Shown here: positions 12,901 through 24,829 of the stretch, piece by piece
How the letters are laid out: each line of letters opens with the position of its first letter
Position numbering within the stretch: position 1 is the stretch's first letter
Assembly: GCA_000181795.3 (NCBI GenBank)
Contig: CM012954.1
Location: 13,166,265-13,230,264 of the forward strand
Length of the DNA stretch: 64,000 bases
Source: Trichinella spiralis
Taxonomy: Eukaryota > Nematoda > Enoplea > Trichinellida > Trichinellidae
Direction of reading: 5' to 3'
Translations under genes and position numbers: made by a program
Notes under the pieces: model-generated
Database searches by the model: none
What the model was told of the DNA's origin: nothing
What the model saw: the letters and a program-made list of their open reading frames with translations, nothing else

Positions 12901-15900
12901 AGTTACCGGTAATAATAATCGTTTTTTAAAGTTTCATAAAGTTTTTGTTTGCTAAAAATTTTAGATCCTAATTGTTTGTATGCTTTTTTAAAATAAGTTT
13001 CTCTCTGAGCGGTCTTATCTTTTGAATGCATTTTAACAACTGATCATCTGCTTGGTGTTGTTTGTGATATTTTTTATTCATGTTAATTAGGCACAAGTAG
13101 TAGCAGTGACGTCGGAAAATTTATTATTCCTTGACAATTTATGCTTGTATATTTTTTACAAATAATGTAGTGAAATTTGCAGTTTCTCCCGGCTTTTCCT
13201 GTGATGCAAACAGCATATGCACAGGTGGTTCAACTTGCATTGGAGGAATTTGTCAGTGTCCAACAGGAGAAAGCATTGAAGGTTATAGGTGTGTTACGCG
13301 AATATCTGTTGGTAAGATTTGGTTAGTTTTTTGTTGTTTGTCTGCGTATTGTTGTTACAACTGTGTGCATGCTCTTTAGTGTAAAATGTGTATTATGATT
13401 TTTGCGTGTGAGCACACTTTATATTTTTTAAAAATATTTTCAAATAAGTATGTAAAATTGTTCTTATTATTTAAGGTGGGATTTCTGTGAAAATTCGGGG
13501 AAATTTGAAAACAATTTTAATAAAACACTTTCAGCAATTAGTTCACCTCCTGGTTCCTATTGTCGTCCTGACATTGGCGTTTGTACCGGCGGAAGTTATT
13601 GTCGTAATAATGTCTGTGTATGTCCGCAAGAAAAAATAGCAATTGCAAATCAGTGTGTTTCATCAAAGGAACAAAGTAATCGAAATTTTGCTATCATAGA
13701 GGAGGAATTTATTAAATTAGCATACACAAGTTATAAATTCAGCAACATCTAGCAACATAAATCTAGCAAGCATTATTTCTAAAAGTATCTATATAAGTTC
13801 AGTTTAAATTTCTAAAAGTAACTCAACATTTGTAAGGTTTCAATTGCTAGAGATATGTTCGCTTGTTTGTTTCATTGCATCTTTTCAAAATGAAGAGAAG
13901 TTTTCTTTTGTTGGTTTTTCGGGTTTCTGGTTTATCATCATAAAAATAAAAATATTTGCTGTAGTAGCATTGCCAGTGTTAGGCATGAAAACTGAGCAAT
14001 GTGGAAAAGAATTACCATGTCGAACAGGCATGATTTGTGTGGATGGCATGTGTCGTTGCAAACCTGGTTCAACTTTCGACCCTGCAACTGCAATATGTAT
14101 ATATTCTTCAACTCAGAATAATGATTACCCAAGATCATCTCAACCAGGTGAATATATCAGTTTAACAAGTTTTATAATTCTGTCCCTGAACTTTTGATTT
14201 CTATTGTAACAAATTATCTTCTTTTTTGCTCTCCAGTGACACCAGGGAAATCTTGCATTAGCAGCAAGTTCCAATATTGCGTGGGTGGTGCTATTTGTGA
14301 AAATGGTTATTGCCTTTGTCCACAGGGAACAGTGCATGTATCTGACCAATGCCAGTCACTTCGAAGCTTATTCAGTAATAATAATGCTCAGCGTGAGAAA
14401 CGTGAAGTGAAACTTGGTGCTCAATGTGCCGCAACTATCCATTGCAACAGAGGGGCAATCTGCGTACGTGGCATATGCACGTGTCCACAGCATTGGAAAT
14501 TCGTTGACAATTATTGTGTTCCACTTATTTATACATCAGCACAGTCCATGATGTAAAAATCACCTGTACCGAATGAACTGTGTAAGAAGACGATTCATCT
14601 TTTTTCCAATATGTATTTTTTTTATAATTTATACGAATTGTAAGTTTCAGGGAAGCAAGAAGAACGCATCTGTTGAAGCAGTTTTCTTGTTTTCAGGCTT
14701 ATTTTATTCAAAGAAGGATTTTTTAAAAAATGTTTACAAAAAATAGTTTTGCAACATCAGCATAGAAGAGAGTGATCAGTATTATTTTTGTGATTTGCAT
14801 CTATACTACCACTACATTTGCACCGTCACTAAATTGCACGTCTTGCGTGAAATGCTCACCTCTCACTCAGAAACAGCATGTTGAAATGTTTGTTCAATTG
14901 ACTGCAGCGAACGGATTAAATGTTGTACTTGCAGTTATGCCTGGTGAAAGCTGCAAAAATGGTGAAATTTGCAGCGGTGGTTCTGCATGCAGTGATGATA
15001 GATGTGTTTGCCCTGAAGGATCGGAATTGAAAAATTACGTTTGCTCAAGTAAATTTTTGTCCAAGTAAGGTTCGTTTTGCAATGTGTAATAATTTTTATT
15101 AAATATTTCAGAATTGGCGGATCGTTTTGCTGGTCCATGTCCAGCTGAAAATCGAATGACGTCGAAATGTCAGCTGCCAAATTGTTTTTGCAGTCGTAGT
15201 GGCTTTGCAATACCGAATCGGATTCCCGCTTTTGACACACCACAGATGGTTATTTTGACATTCGATGATCCAATTAATGAAGTTACGTTCGACTTGTACA
15301 GACAATTATTTGACGGTCGATTCAGAAATCCCAACGGTTGTCCAATCAAAGCGACCTTTTTTGTCTCACATGAATATAATAATTATCACCAAACTCAGTG
15401 GATGTATTGGAAAGGTCATGAAATAGCCGTCAATTCTATAACGTGAGTAAATCTTGTGTTTATGAATGTTGTTGTATTAATTTAATAATATTTATTCCAA
15501 GTATAGTAGTAGTATATGTTGTTAAGGCATGAAACTTTGAGCGATAGTTCAGTTGAAGATTGGATTGCAGAGATGGCCGGTTTGAGAAAATTGCTTCAAC
15601 AATTAGCTGCAGTCAATGTGAGCACTGTTCAAGGCATTCGTGCACCACAGCTGTCCGTCGGGGGCAATGCCCAATTTACTATGATGCAATCGCAAGGTTT
15701 TCTGTACGACAATTCAATGTCAGTCAATCCTGGCAAAGACGGCCCGGCATACTGGCCGCAGACACTGGACTACAGATTGTCGTGGCATTGTGAAGCGGCA
15801 GTATGTCCAGATGAATCATTTCCAGGAATTTGGGCTGTGCCAATAAATCAATTTTATGGAAATTACATCAACGATATCAATCAGTACATGCGGGGGGCGA

Positions 15901-16486
15901 TGGTACGCGCGGTCATGACACGCACCAGTACTCCTGAAACGGTTTTGCGATTGTTGTTGGATAATTTCAATCGACATTATCGTACAAATAGAGCGCCGTT
16001 TGTTCTTACACTTAATGCAGATTTTTTGCGCGTACTGCCCGGTGATGGCGGCTACAAAGCTTTGGAAAGATTTTTGGCCAAGGTAAAAAAATTGCCAGTT
16101 GATCAGTCATTCGTTTTTTTATAAAAAACAGAATACTTGAAGTTGAGTACACGACCTGACGTTTGGGTAATAACGATGGACAAACTGATATCTTGGATGA
16201 GGATGCCAACACCGTTGTCGAAAATAAAACAATTTGCACCGTGGCAATGTGATGATTCTACACGAGAACAAGCACGACCGTGTCAGGTGAATTATAATTT
16301 TACAAAACATTGTTATAAAGTTGTATTGTTTTTGTAACAATTGTTTCTGATTATCCATTTTTTCAGGTACCTCGCGTATGTTCATTCGAAACCGCTGAAC
16401 CGGATATAGGCAATCGATGGATTAGCACGTGCGCCGCTTGTCCTTTGGAATATCCTTGGGCAAAAAGAGGTGATCATCGGTCATAA
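6984..16486 (+). CDS. giant secreted EB-module protein with C-terminal NodB polysaccharide deacetylase domain
   Basis: Multi-exon secreted matrix protein of roughly 1,700 residues. Exon 1 (6984-7077) encodes a signal peptide (MLFSKFIFSISLIYLAVSIL). Exons follow at about 7733-7993, 8063-8131, 8199-8324, 8402-8599, 8691-8747, 8806-8985, 9046-9210, 9712-9843, 9910-10035, 10107-10232, 10319-10447, 10517-10642, 10700-10822, 10884-11009, 11062-11190, 11508-11702, 11762-11908, 12167-12301, 12362-12499, 12558-12704, 12780-12908, 13183-13311, 13535-13675, 13965-14147 and 14237 onward. Most encode one cysteine-rich EB module (pattern PGxxC...CxGGsxCxxgxCxCPxG...C) between phase-1 introns. The tail (14935-15048, 15112-15442, 15527-16082, 16143-16286, 16367-16486) encodes one more EB module and a NodB domain with TFDD, RAPQLSVGGN and PDVWVITMDKL. 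The architecture resembles nematode and insect chitin-deacetylase-like matrix proteins. Two expected histidines are Asn, so activity is doubtful. An in-frame TAA at 14554 leaves open whether EB array and NodB part are one gene or two. Confidence 0.8.
7994..8062 (+). other. probable GC-AG intron in the EB/NodB gene
   Basis: The exon ending CCAG is followed by GCAATA, and the stretch ends in a pyrimidine-rich tract and TTTTTCAG. Removing these 69 bases keeps phase 1 on both sides, as in the neighbouring introns. No GT donor fits that phase. The stretch is also open in frame, so retention as coding sequence cannot be excluded. Confidence 0.5.
9235..9441. mobile_element. hAT-like MITE in an intron
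   Basis: A 207-base element inside the intron 9211-9711. Its ends are perfect inverted copies of CAGTGGTTCCAAAAGTTG. The CAGTGGTTC start is typical of hAT-superfamily termini. The flanks (TTAGAT-containing on both sides) suggest a decayed 8-base target duplication, but it is not exact. There is no transposase coding capacity, so this is a non-autonomous element. Confidence 0.7.
14553..14582 (+). other. in-frame stop just before a strong phase-1 donor in the EB array
   Basis: The frame of the last EB exon of the array meets TAA at 14554-14556. Twenty-five bases later there is a strong donor (T|GTAAGA, 14582) in exactly the phase used by all preceding modules, and it would join to the next EB exon at 14935. 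Either the array ends here as its own gene, or the stop is a recent change, a sequencing error, or is bypassed by another donor (AT|GTAAAA at 14553). Confidence 0.5.
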
Positions 16487-17350
16487 ATAATGCATGCTGT
16501 ATTGTTGTGCAGAATTCATTACTTGAAGCTATTCCAAAGCGTCGGCTGTTAGAATTTATTTCAATTACATTTCTGTCTGTCGGTATATTTCATTGTCATT
16601 TAGAAAAATTGTCGAATAATCTACGAATAATTTCTTTCTTATTCTTGCACTTTTGCAACAGTTGTTTTACTCTCACGCAGTTTCAATGGTCATTTAGAAC
16701 AAATGCGGCATTTCATTTTGTCTTAGGAAAAATTTCCAAACAGACGATTCGCTTTTGTTAGAATTTGTCTTATAAATTTCATCGCTTTATTGTAATTATG
16801 ATTTATTTGAATGGTGTCCTAAAATTCTATTAAAGAAACATCATGTGATGATGTGCTCAAATTCAATTTTTGTCGATTGTTAGTTAATTTGAAATTGTTT
16901 TCTTTTATTTATAGCGTAAATATTGCAAAAATCACGTTTCTTTTATAAAACGATTTTGCGGCCGCAGATTACGTGAAAACGGACGAAAAAAAAGAACAAA
17001 ATTTAGCACATTTTCGAAAGCGAATATTTATCTTATCGGATGAATGAAAAATTTTCTAATTTGAATTACAGATCCCAGAGTGGAAAATGAAACTGGCTTT
17101 ATGAACTCGTAAGATTTGTTTCGTCGGATAAACAAATTTACATATGCTGTTGCGATGAATGGAATTCGCGTTCGACTTTCTTTGACCCAAAGCTGTGGTC
17201 CTGGTGGGTAAATATTTATTCCAAATTCACCGTTTGAGCAAACTTTGAAACAGGAACCGCGACTATAAAAATCTTTGCAGATGATGAAAATTCCACTTCC
17301 TCTGACAGGTTGAACGTAAGAAATCGGAAGTGAAAATTGCTCTAACCAAT
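16487..17350. other. intergenic spacer between the two EB-module genes
   Basis: AT-rich, with no supported coding sequence. It should carry the 3' end signals of the EB/NodB gene and the promoter of the next gene. No operator or terminator could be recognised. Confidence 0.5.
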
Positions 17351-20300
17351 ATGAAAATATTAATTTGCTTATTTTTGCGATTATGGGTAGATATTGAATT
17401 TGTTTCTGGTGTGAATAATTTTTACAACGATGAAATAGCTTCGAACGTACCACAGCTCAACGTTCGCTATTATCAATCAGGGGATCCTTGCAACATTATT
17501 ACAGATAGACATTTGATGGTCAATCCAAACATTCAGACCGCATATATGCAATGCGTGCCATCAAGCCACGGGTAATTTTTGATTTATTTTTTTACATTTT
17601 CCACATGCTTGCTTTATTTATTTCGAAGCACCGTGTATTTTATAGGTTGAATGGACGCTGGCAAGCAATGCCTTGCCCGCCTGGTCAAACGTTTCAGTTT
17701 GGAAAGCAACGTTGTGATTTCGACTTTGCACAAGTTGCCGTAAGAGCGGATGATGGCGGTGTTCCAGCATTGCCAAGCGTGCTCAGTTCAGCAGTGGGCA
17801 TGTTTTCTTAGTTTTTTTCTTTTTAAAATTATTTTTCAGAATTTTTGGTACCTTGGCAAGTGAATAAGTTGTCGTTTTTTTTGCAGCTTTTGTTGGTCAA
17901 CCGTGCGATGGTAAATACTGCTTCGGCGGGTCTGAATGCCATTCTGAAAAAGGCATTTGCACATGTCCCAAAGGGACCGTACTGTCTGCAAATTCTCAAT
18001 TTTGTCACAGCGAAACTGCTGCAGTTCATCTGGAAAATGAAGAAATATTCACTGGAACCAAAAATTTTACACTGCAAGGTTTCGCATTTTATACTTTAAA
18101 AAAATAAATATTTTTTACTGCAAAAAAATTATTTTTTAGCATCACCGGGTAGTAGCTGCGAGCACGGAGAAATTTGTTCCGGTGGTTCAAAATGTGATCC
18201 TGCACGTTTCGTATGCACATGCGATGATGGAACTGTGGATCACGATGGCCGATGTGTAAATATTATCTCGGATGATCCGCCCGCGTCACCTAAATTATTA
18301 AAAAAATCGCTTGGTGATCGATGTGAAGCGACAAACCCATTGCACTCTTGTCCACCAGGTGCCTCTTGCGTTTCCGGTATATGCGCTTGCATTTCACCTA
18401 TGATTCAAGATGGTGATCACTGCAGACCATTGCGCGCATCTGTTCATCAAAAAGCGAGTAAGTAGCAAGAGCTATTTATTATAAGCATAATTGTTTCATT
18501 GCATTAAAAAAAACCCCTAAATTACATTATGCCAAGTATAAAGTTCATTTACTTAAACGACGTATTTATTGCACAATATATTGAAATAATAATTTTGAGT
18601 TGTTTTGTCAAATGGAATGGAATATGGAGTGTTATTGCTCATTTTTATGAATTTTTGATTTTATATTTATTAAACATAATGGATGGACTGTTGTGAATAT
18701 CCATGTTTACTTTTCCATGTTTTATGACCTGGACAATTGTGTGACCAAGGCCAGCTGTGTCAAGGTGGCTCCGTTTGCAGTAGTGTGACGCTTCGATGCG
18801 CTTGTCCTCTGGGTACCAAGGAAGCTGATGATCACTGTGTAGATATTTCTTCGCACAAAAGTACCAGTTTAAATTATTGAAGAAAAACAATGTGAATAAT
18901 ATGAATTTTATTTATTTATTTATTTGTTTTGCATTTCAGATATTTTGGCATCAGTGGGTGAGCACTGTGAAGCAAATACTGATTGTATACATGGTGCGTA
19001 TTGTCATACTGGGTCAGGAAAGCCGCACTGTGAATGCTTGTCTACTCATGTAGAATTAGATCGTTCCTGTCTGCGAGGTGAGAAAAGTGTCAATTGTAAA
19101 ATTGAAATCTACTCAAAGACTTACTTTCAGTAATTTATCCTGGCCAACACGGTTGTTCATCGGATAAACAATGCTCAGCAGTGTACAACGGTGCTTCTTG
19201 TAAACGAGGACGTTGCGTATGTCCTGAAGGAACAGGCGCCGTATCACAAACTTGTTCAAAAGATGTGCACAGTGTTCCAGAGCATACGTTACCTGAAGCC
19301 ACAACTACAGAACTTCCATCCGTTTCAGAAGCACCTGTTTACAGCGCAAGTTCTCCTGGTGGCACTTGTACAGACAGTGCCCAATGTTTGGGCGGATCAA
19401 AATGTTACATGAATATATGCGTCTGTCCAGAGCAAAATATGCACGCTGTGAACGGGATTTGTATCTACAAAACACCCCCTGTTGTGCAATCATTCGTGAC
19501 AGCAGGAAGCCGATGCAGTGGGAATCAGATTTGCGCTGGTGGTTCCACTTGCAGGAACGGTATTTGCATTTGTGGACATGGTACAGTTCAACAAGGCAAC
19601 AAATGCATTAAAACTTTTATGACAGGTATGTGTTCAATTTATACAGTACAAGAATTTTTTTTGGTTTTTCAACACTAACTTGCTTGATTGAAAAAAAAAT
19701 TAAAAATATCAATATGCAGCGCGTATTATGTTATGTTATGTTATGTCATGTTATGCTATGCTATGTTGTGTTTGTTCTGTTGTTCATTGCGCTTAAAATT
19801 TCAAGTTATTATAAAATTTGTTTGTGTATTTTTGTTTGTGAAATGCCGCATGTGTTGGTTTGCTTCAGGTATACAGTTGCCAACGCTGTTAAAGTATTGT
19901 ATCAGTGACAATATGTGCAAAGGCAATTCAATTTGCATAAATACAAGATGTGCCTGTCCGAATGGAATGCGTTTTGTGAATGGTCAATGCGTTCCAGGAA
20001 GAAATTATGTGTTTTCTCCTCAGCAGAATACTTTTCCTGCTTTTGTGTCGTGCAATCATGATACTGATTGTAAAAGCGGTTCTGTATGTGTCCAAGGTAG
20101 ATGCGTTTGTCCACCTGACACTCAAATGACAACAGATGGATATTGCGAAAGTTATCAATTAGGTAAAATATTTATTTGCTTGAATTTTTTTTAGGAACAA
20201 AAGCTCAAATTATTTTGAAATGAATGAGATGTAATAATTAAATTACTGTTTTTACTGATGGACTGATGTATCAGGATGTTTTGAACTTTTATGTTTAAGG

Positions 20301-20618
20301 GTTATTTATAAATTTAAAATGTAAAGTTTTATTTCATATTCGCGTTGTTCAATTTAATTATGTTTTTAGTAAAGCTGAAATAATTTTATTTTTCGTATTA
20401 GCATTCAATTAAGTATAACACCAAGATTTTTGATTGTTCTAGTTGCAAAGAATCAAGTTGGTATTAATTATTATTAGGAATTATATTTAGGAAGTGATTG
20501 TAATAAAGATGAAAACTGTGGCAGGCAAGCGATTTGTATCAGCGGCCGTTGCCGTTGTGTTCCCGGTACAGTGCAACAAGGAAATTTTTGTTTGCCATTT
20601 AATACCGGTAGTTTCTGA
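17351..20618 (+). CDS. secreted chitin-binding-like and EB-module protein
   Basis: Begins with a signal peptide (MKILICLFLRLWVDIEFVSG). A four-cysteine region follows across exons 1-2 (DPC...MQC...WQAMPCPPGQTF...RCDF) that looks like a divergent peritrophin/type-2 chitin-binding unit. About nine EB modules come next. Exons: 17351-17571, 17646-17785, 17887-18078, 18140-18457, 18750-18866, 18940-19077, 19131-19625, 19869-20162 and 20491-20618. Almost all internal introns are phase 1, as in the neighbour. The 19131-19625 exon fuses three modules with a Thr/Glu/Pro-rich linker. The 18750 exon lacks the first cysteine of its module. The frame stops at 20616-20618, but just before it lies ACC G|GTAGTT, a phase-1 donor, so more exons may follow. 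No NodB domain was found. The likely role is in an extracellular chitinous matrix; this is inferred from the domains. Same strand as the EB/NodB gene, suggesting tandem duplication. Confidence 0.75.
19725..19772 (+). repeat. TTATG/CTATG pentanucleotide run
   Basis: A short tandem run of TATGT/TATGC units within the intron 19626-19868. Confidence 0.8.
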
Positions 20619-22199
20619 TGTATGTATAACTTTTTTTTTGAATTCTTTAAATTTGATTTTAAATTAAATCAATGTACCAGTTGAAATCGATGGGCAAGAG
20701 TCAATCGAAAGCACGATTACGTGCTTTAGCTCATTTGTGAAATGATCATGGAATTTGGAAACTTTCATTTCAAATGGAAGCCTGTTTATGGAAAAAACAA
20801 AAAGCTGCCATTTGAAAAACCTTCAGAATGAATTTTTCCAATGGCAGAAAAAAAGCCACATTTTCTGTTTCGGATAACAGAGAAAAAATTTGAACAAAGT
20901 AAATTTTCTGAAAGCATATTGATAGTTTGAAATTTAATTTATGCCATAAAATAAATTATACACTCAAAAAATTCCACATTTTGAGATTCTCAAACCGGCA
21001 TCATGTTTTTCTCATTCATTACTGGGCACAACTTGAGCACCCGTCTGTGTTTTGATGCGCACTTTAATAGCAGCAAGCTGTTCGTGAATTTTCATTTGTT
21101 TGGTTATTTTTGAATTTGAAATTAATCAGCTCGTTCAGATTCTCATCAGTTTTTCTAACCTCATTTTTCAATTCAATTACAATTCAATGTAAATCAATTA
21201 CTTTAAAAATAAATAAAGTATAGAACAATAAATAATAAGCAAAAAGCAAATTCGTAATTAATGTTAGTTATTCTTTGATCACAATTAAAGCCAAGCAAGT
21301 AAGCGTATAGCAGTCGATTAAAAAAAATTTGCATACAGTTAGTTTATGATGAACACGTCTTACTGTGCCTGCTTTTTATTCAATTGAGGAAACAATACTT
21401 TTGTGTTCGTTAATTTAAAAGCACATTAATGTAGTAGGATACAACTTTACAGTAATAAAGATTGTGCAATTCTTGAATACTATGAAAAGAAATTAAATAA
21501 AGATTTGAATATAATATATTCATGAAGAAGTTCAGATTTGTGGTGTGCTATAATTGCAAAGCAAACAAACGTCTTCATCTCGCATAAAATTTTGCATAAA
21601 GTTTATCACAAACAAGTACAACCGCTGCTTTTCATTGCGTAGAGCAAACATAACATTTTGCGGACGTCGATATAATGCAATTATTATATCAACAGTAATA
21701 TAAATCCAAATGCGATTTCAAAATATTAACGATAATTGTCTTTCAGAATATTCAAACCTTTGAAGCAGAGTTGATGAAAAATGAAATTCTGATGCATTTA
21801 ACCGGTGATGCTGTGAAATCGTTGTTCGTCCAGGTAATAATGATAAGATGCTTTTTATTTAGATATTTTCTCTTCTACCACCTGATCTAGATATTATTTG
21901 AACCGTTGTGTTTATTTGGATTAATCAGTTAAAAATCAGTGCTTTCTAGGAAAATCATTCTTTGAAATTTTCAAAAATTTCATCATAAATCTTTACTAAT
22001 TAGGTTTTTTTCAAAGAGTTTCAGTTACTTTAATTTTAATTCTATTTTGTGCGCCTATGTCCTGGGTGTCCGTTATTGCTGTTTCGTTTTTCATTCCAAT
22101 CCAAATTTTCTATAAAAGTGAAAAAATCAAACTTGAAAACAAGCTCATTTGGTCGTAATGATGATATTTCACTGATGGTTGATTAGTGTTTAATAATAC
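20619..22199. other. AT-rich non-coding DNA downstream of the second EB gene
   Basis: No gene, RNA or repeat that I can name. It is the probable 3' flank of the second EB gene, or a very long intron if that gene continues past 20609. The palindromic region starts at about its right end. Confidence 0.4.
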
Positions 22200-22366
22200 A
22201 TGATAAACTTCGAGCACCATGCTAGCTCAGTGCCCTAAATCACGCCAGGCAAACAGATGTGCATTTCTAGGTCAGCAAAGTAACTTTATGCTAATTTGAT
22301 GATGAACCTGCCAACGGCATTCTACTGAAAGCATTTTGTGCCGTTTCAAATCTGCAAGCGATTTCT

Positions 22367-22571
22367 TATATAAAGCTCTGTTTATTCTTGGGCGATTATT
22401 ATATAATTATTCGCTCAAGAATAACCGTCTAACTGCTGCGCTGGAGAATTTCTCCAGTTTTAATGTTTCACTTCAACAAATACACCGTACGATCAAACAA
22501 CGAACATCAGTTGGACAATTTCACACCTCAGCATTTATTTCATTCCTCATCACAACATGCCATCAGTCAGG
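22367..22571 (+). promoter_or_regulatory. TATA box, exon-like block and splice donor, copy 1
   Basis: TATATAAA at 22367-22374 is followed about 200 bases later by GTCAG|GTAGGTATGAAG, a donor context. The same arrangement occurs inverted at 33.4-33.6 kb and 40.9-41.1 kb, with the TATA box and donor both kept while the exon-like part has single-base indels. That suggests a promoter plus a non-coding first exon. Confidence 0.5.
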
Positions 22572-23929
22572 TAGGTATGAAGTTTTACGTATTTGCTGAT
22601 TTATCTTTACTTTATTTTTCTTTCTTTCAAACACTTCTTCGCAAACCCCTGGCATTAAACATAGCCACATTTAAGATCTCTGATTGCATTTCCATCGTAC
22701 ATCCATGATACTGTCAGAATTGCACTGTCTGGCGTTCCCTCTATTCTTGAAAATGAATCCTGAAAGTTCCCACGATATCACGTTGCGAAGAGCGCTGACA
22801 CGTGAAAATTCTTTCCCATCATTTAGAAAATACCCTCACCTCCACAGGTACCAACATTAATAAGTCACAGACAACGCCAGATTATCATGTGCGGTGGATG
22901 CAATTTCTAACAACATTTGTTTTTTCCATCCTGCTAATTCTCCCTCCTACCCTGCTAATCCTGCTAATTCACAGATACCCTACTAATTCCTGACCTGTCC
23001 CTCTTGACAGATGGCATCTCCCATTGAACTATTGACCGCTTCAGGAAGAACAGGGATCGTGGTAATCTGTAGAAAATTCCCCACCTAACCCCCCCCCCGC
23101 CCCATCACTCCCTCCCATTTTTTTAGATTCATGGAGATCGGTCTTCCATTGTGGCTTGGGATAATCATAACATTTTTCTGAAGTATTATCGACGGTGATT
23201 TGTTCACATAGAAAAGAGAGATATCAGCAGCAAATACCAGAACTTTAGAAAAATTTTTTAGTAGGAAGTATCTTTCCATCTTTAGAAACAAATTGCGTTC
23301 TGATCATAATTTATCTGATTTATCCATTAACTGGATTAAATTAGCAAATTCTTATGCAATTAACTCAATTGAGGGAATCATTTTGCTTTATTATGTTTTT
23401 ATTTTACATCAAGATAAAGCTTTATTGTTTTCAAAACTGTGTAGTTTGCTAGCTACATCATTCATTTTTTATTCCAGTTCTGCATTACTTTTAATTTTAT
23501 CAGCTGCAATTATAAATGTTTTCAACTGTAACAGCAGCTATAGATTGCTCGTTTGGAACCATAAAACCATAAAACTTTTCCACTTCTACCTAAATTAATT
23601 ATAAATGAAAATTTACTATGTACTTCATTCCTCTTCTAGTGAAAGCAATTTATTATATCTAGATTCTTTTTCATAACAGAAATATTTTTTATGCTATGTA
23701 ATAGATAGCTGTCATCATATTTTCAAGTAGATAAGCTCGGTTAACGCAATTTTATTTGAAATTATTATTTGTAATTTCCGATGCTTCTGTTAACGGATTT
23801 TCATCGAATTTTAGTGAAATAAATTTGCATAATGATGAGATTTCATATAATATGAGATGTGTGAATAAAAACGTAATAACAGTCGTCATTTAATATAGTT
23901 GTTTGCTGAACTTAACACTACGCTATTAC

Positions 23930-24185
23930 GGACTAAAAATTAGGTTGTTTCACCTGAGGCAGTGGTATGTTCATTTGCATTATTTACTTATTGCCCTCTG
24001 CTTCAGAGCACTCCCTTCATATTTAGTTACTCAGTTCATTGCCATGCATCCGGAATGCATGTGGTCAACTATAATTCCGCTCTTCACTGTTATCTTTGAA
24101 TGAGCAGTTAGTTACATTCGATATTGTGATGGGGGAATTGCATGCTTGCCCTTTGCATGACGTTACAATGTTCATATCCATTAAA
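23930..24185 (+). repeat. exon-like repeat block Y, copy 1
   Basis: Contains GGTTGTTTCACCTGAGGCAG, then GTGGTCAACTATAATTCCGC, and a degraded donor (GTTAGTTACATT) near 24110. Other copies are at 24.83-25.24 kb on the same strand, and inverted at 30.35-30.80 and 31.27-31.69 kb. Confidence 0.6.
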
Positions 24186-24829
24186 ATTACTATTCCTAAC
24201 TTTCAGTTGCTCTTACTAAATGCTGCATGTGGACAAGTACGTATTTGTGCAATTTATTTTGAGATATTTGCATTAATGTAATTCTCAGAGTTCTAGAATA
24301 TACAGATTTCCATATTCATATCGAGCAATGTAAAGCAGTTGAATTGCAGAAAGTAATCAAGAAGATAGCAATCCAGCATAAAGATTTTGGTATCGTTTTT
24401 ATGAAGTAATGCTTATTTTTTGGTTCTGAAAAGATGAAATTGAACAGCAATTTCAAATACACAGAAGGCTCAGTTTATTAATTTTTATAAGATTCTATAA
24501 TAATAGGATTGTAAGTTAGCGGCATCATCTGCACCATATCACTTTAATCTCAACTGTGGCGTCGATATTAATTCGTCATGTAAGTATTATCATAGATTGG
24601 TTGCTCTTAATCTCAATGTTTTATATTCGAACATTATTTTTAAAATATAATTTTTTAGAGCTAATATAAGCTGCTTAACTGCTGACTGACTGCTCCCTTT
24701 TCTAAACTGATGGAAAAAAGTAAGCAGCGCTATAATGTCACTATTATTTCGATAAGTTTACGTACTACTTGTATGAATTCAAAGTAATAGTAGTCTTTTC
24801 CGTGATGTTTTGTTAATTCTCACTGCTAC

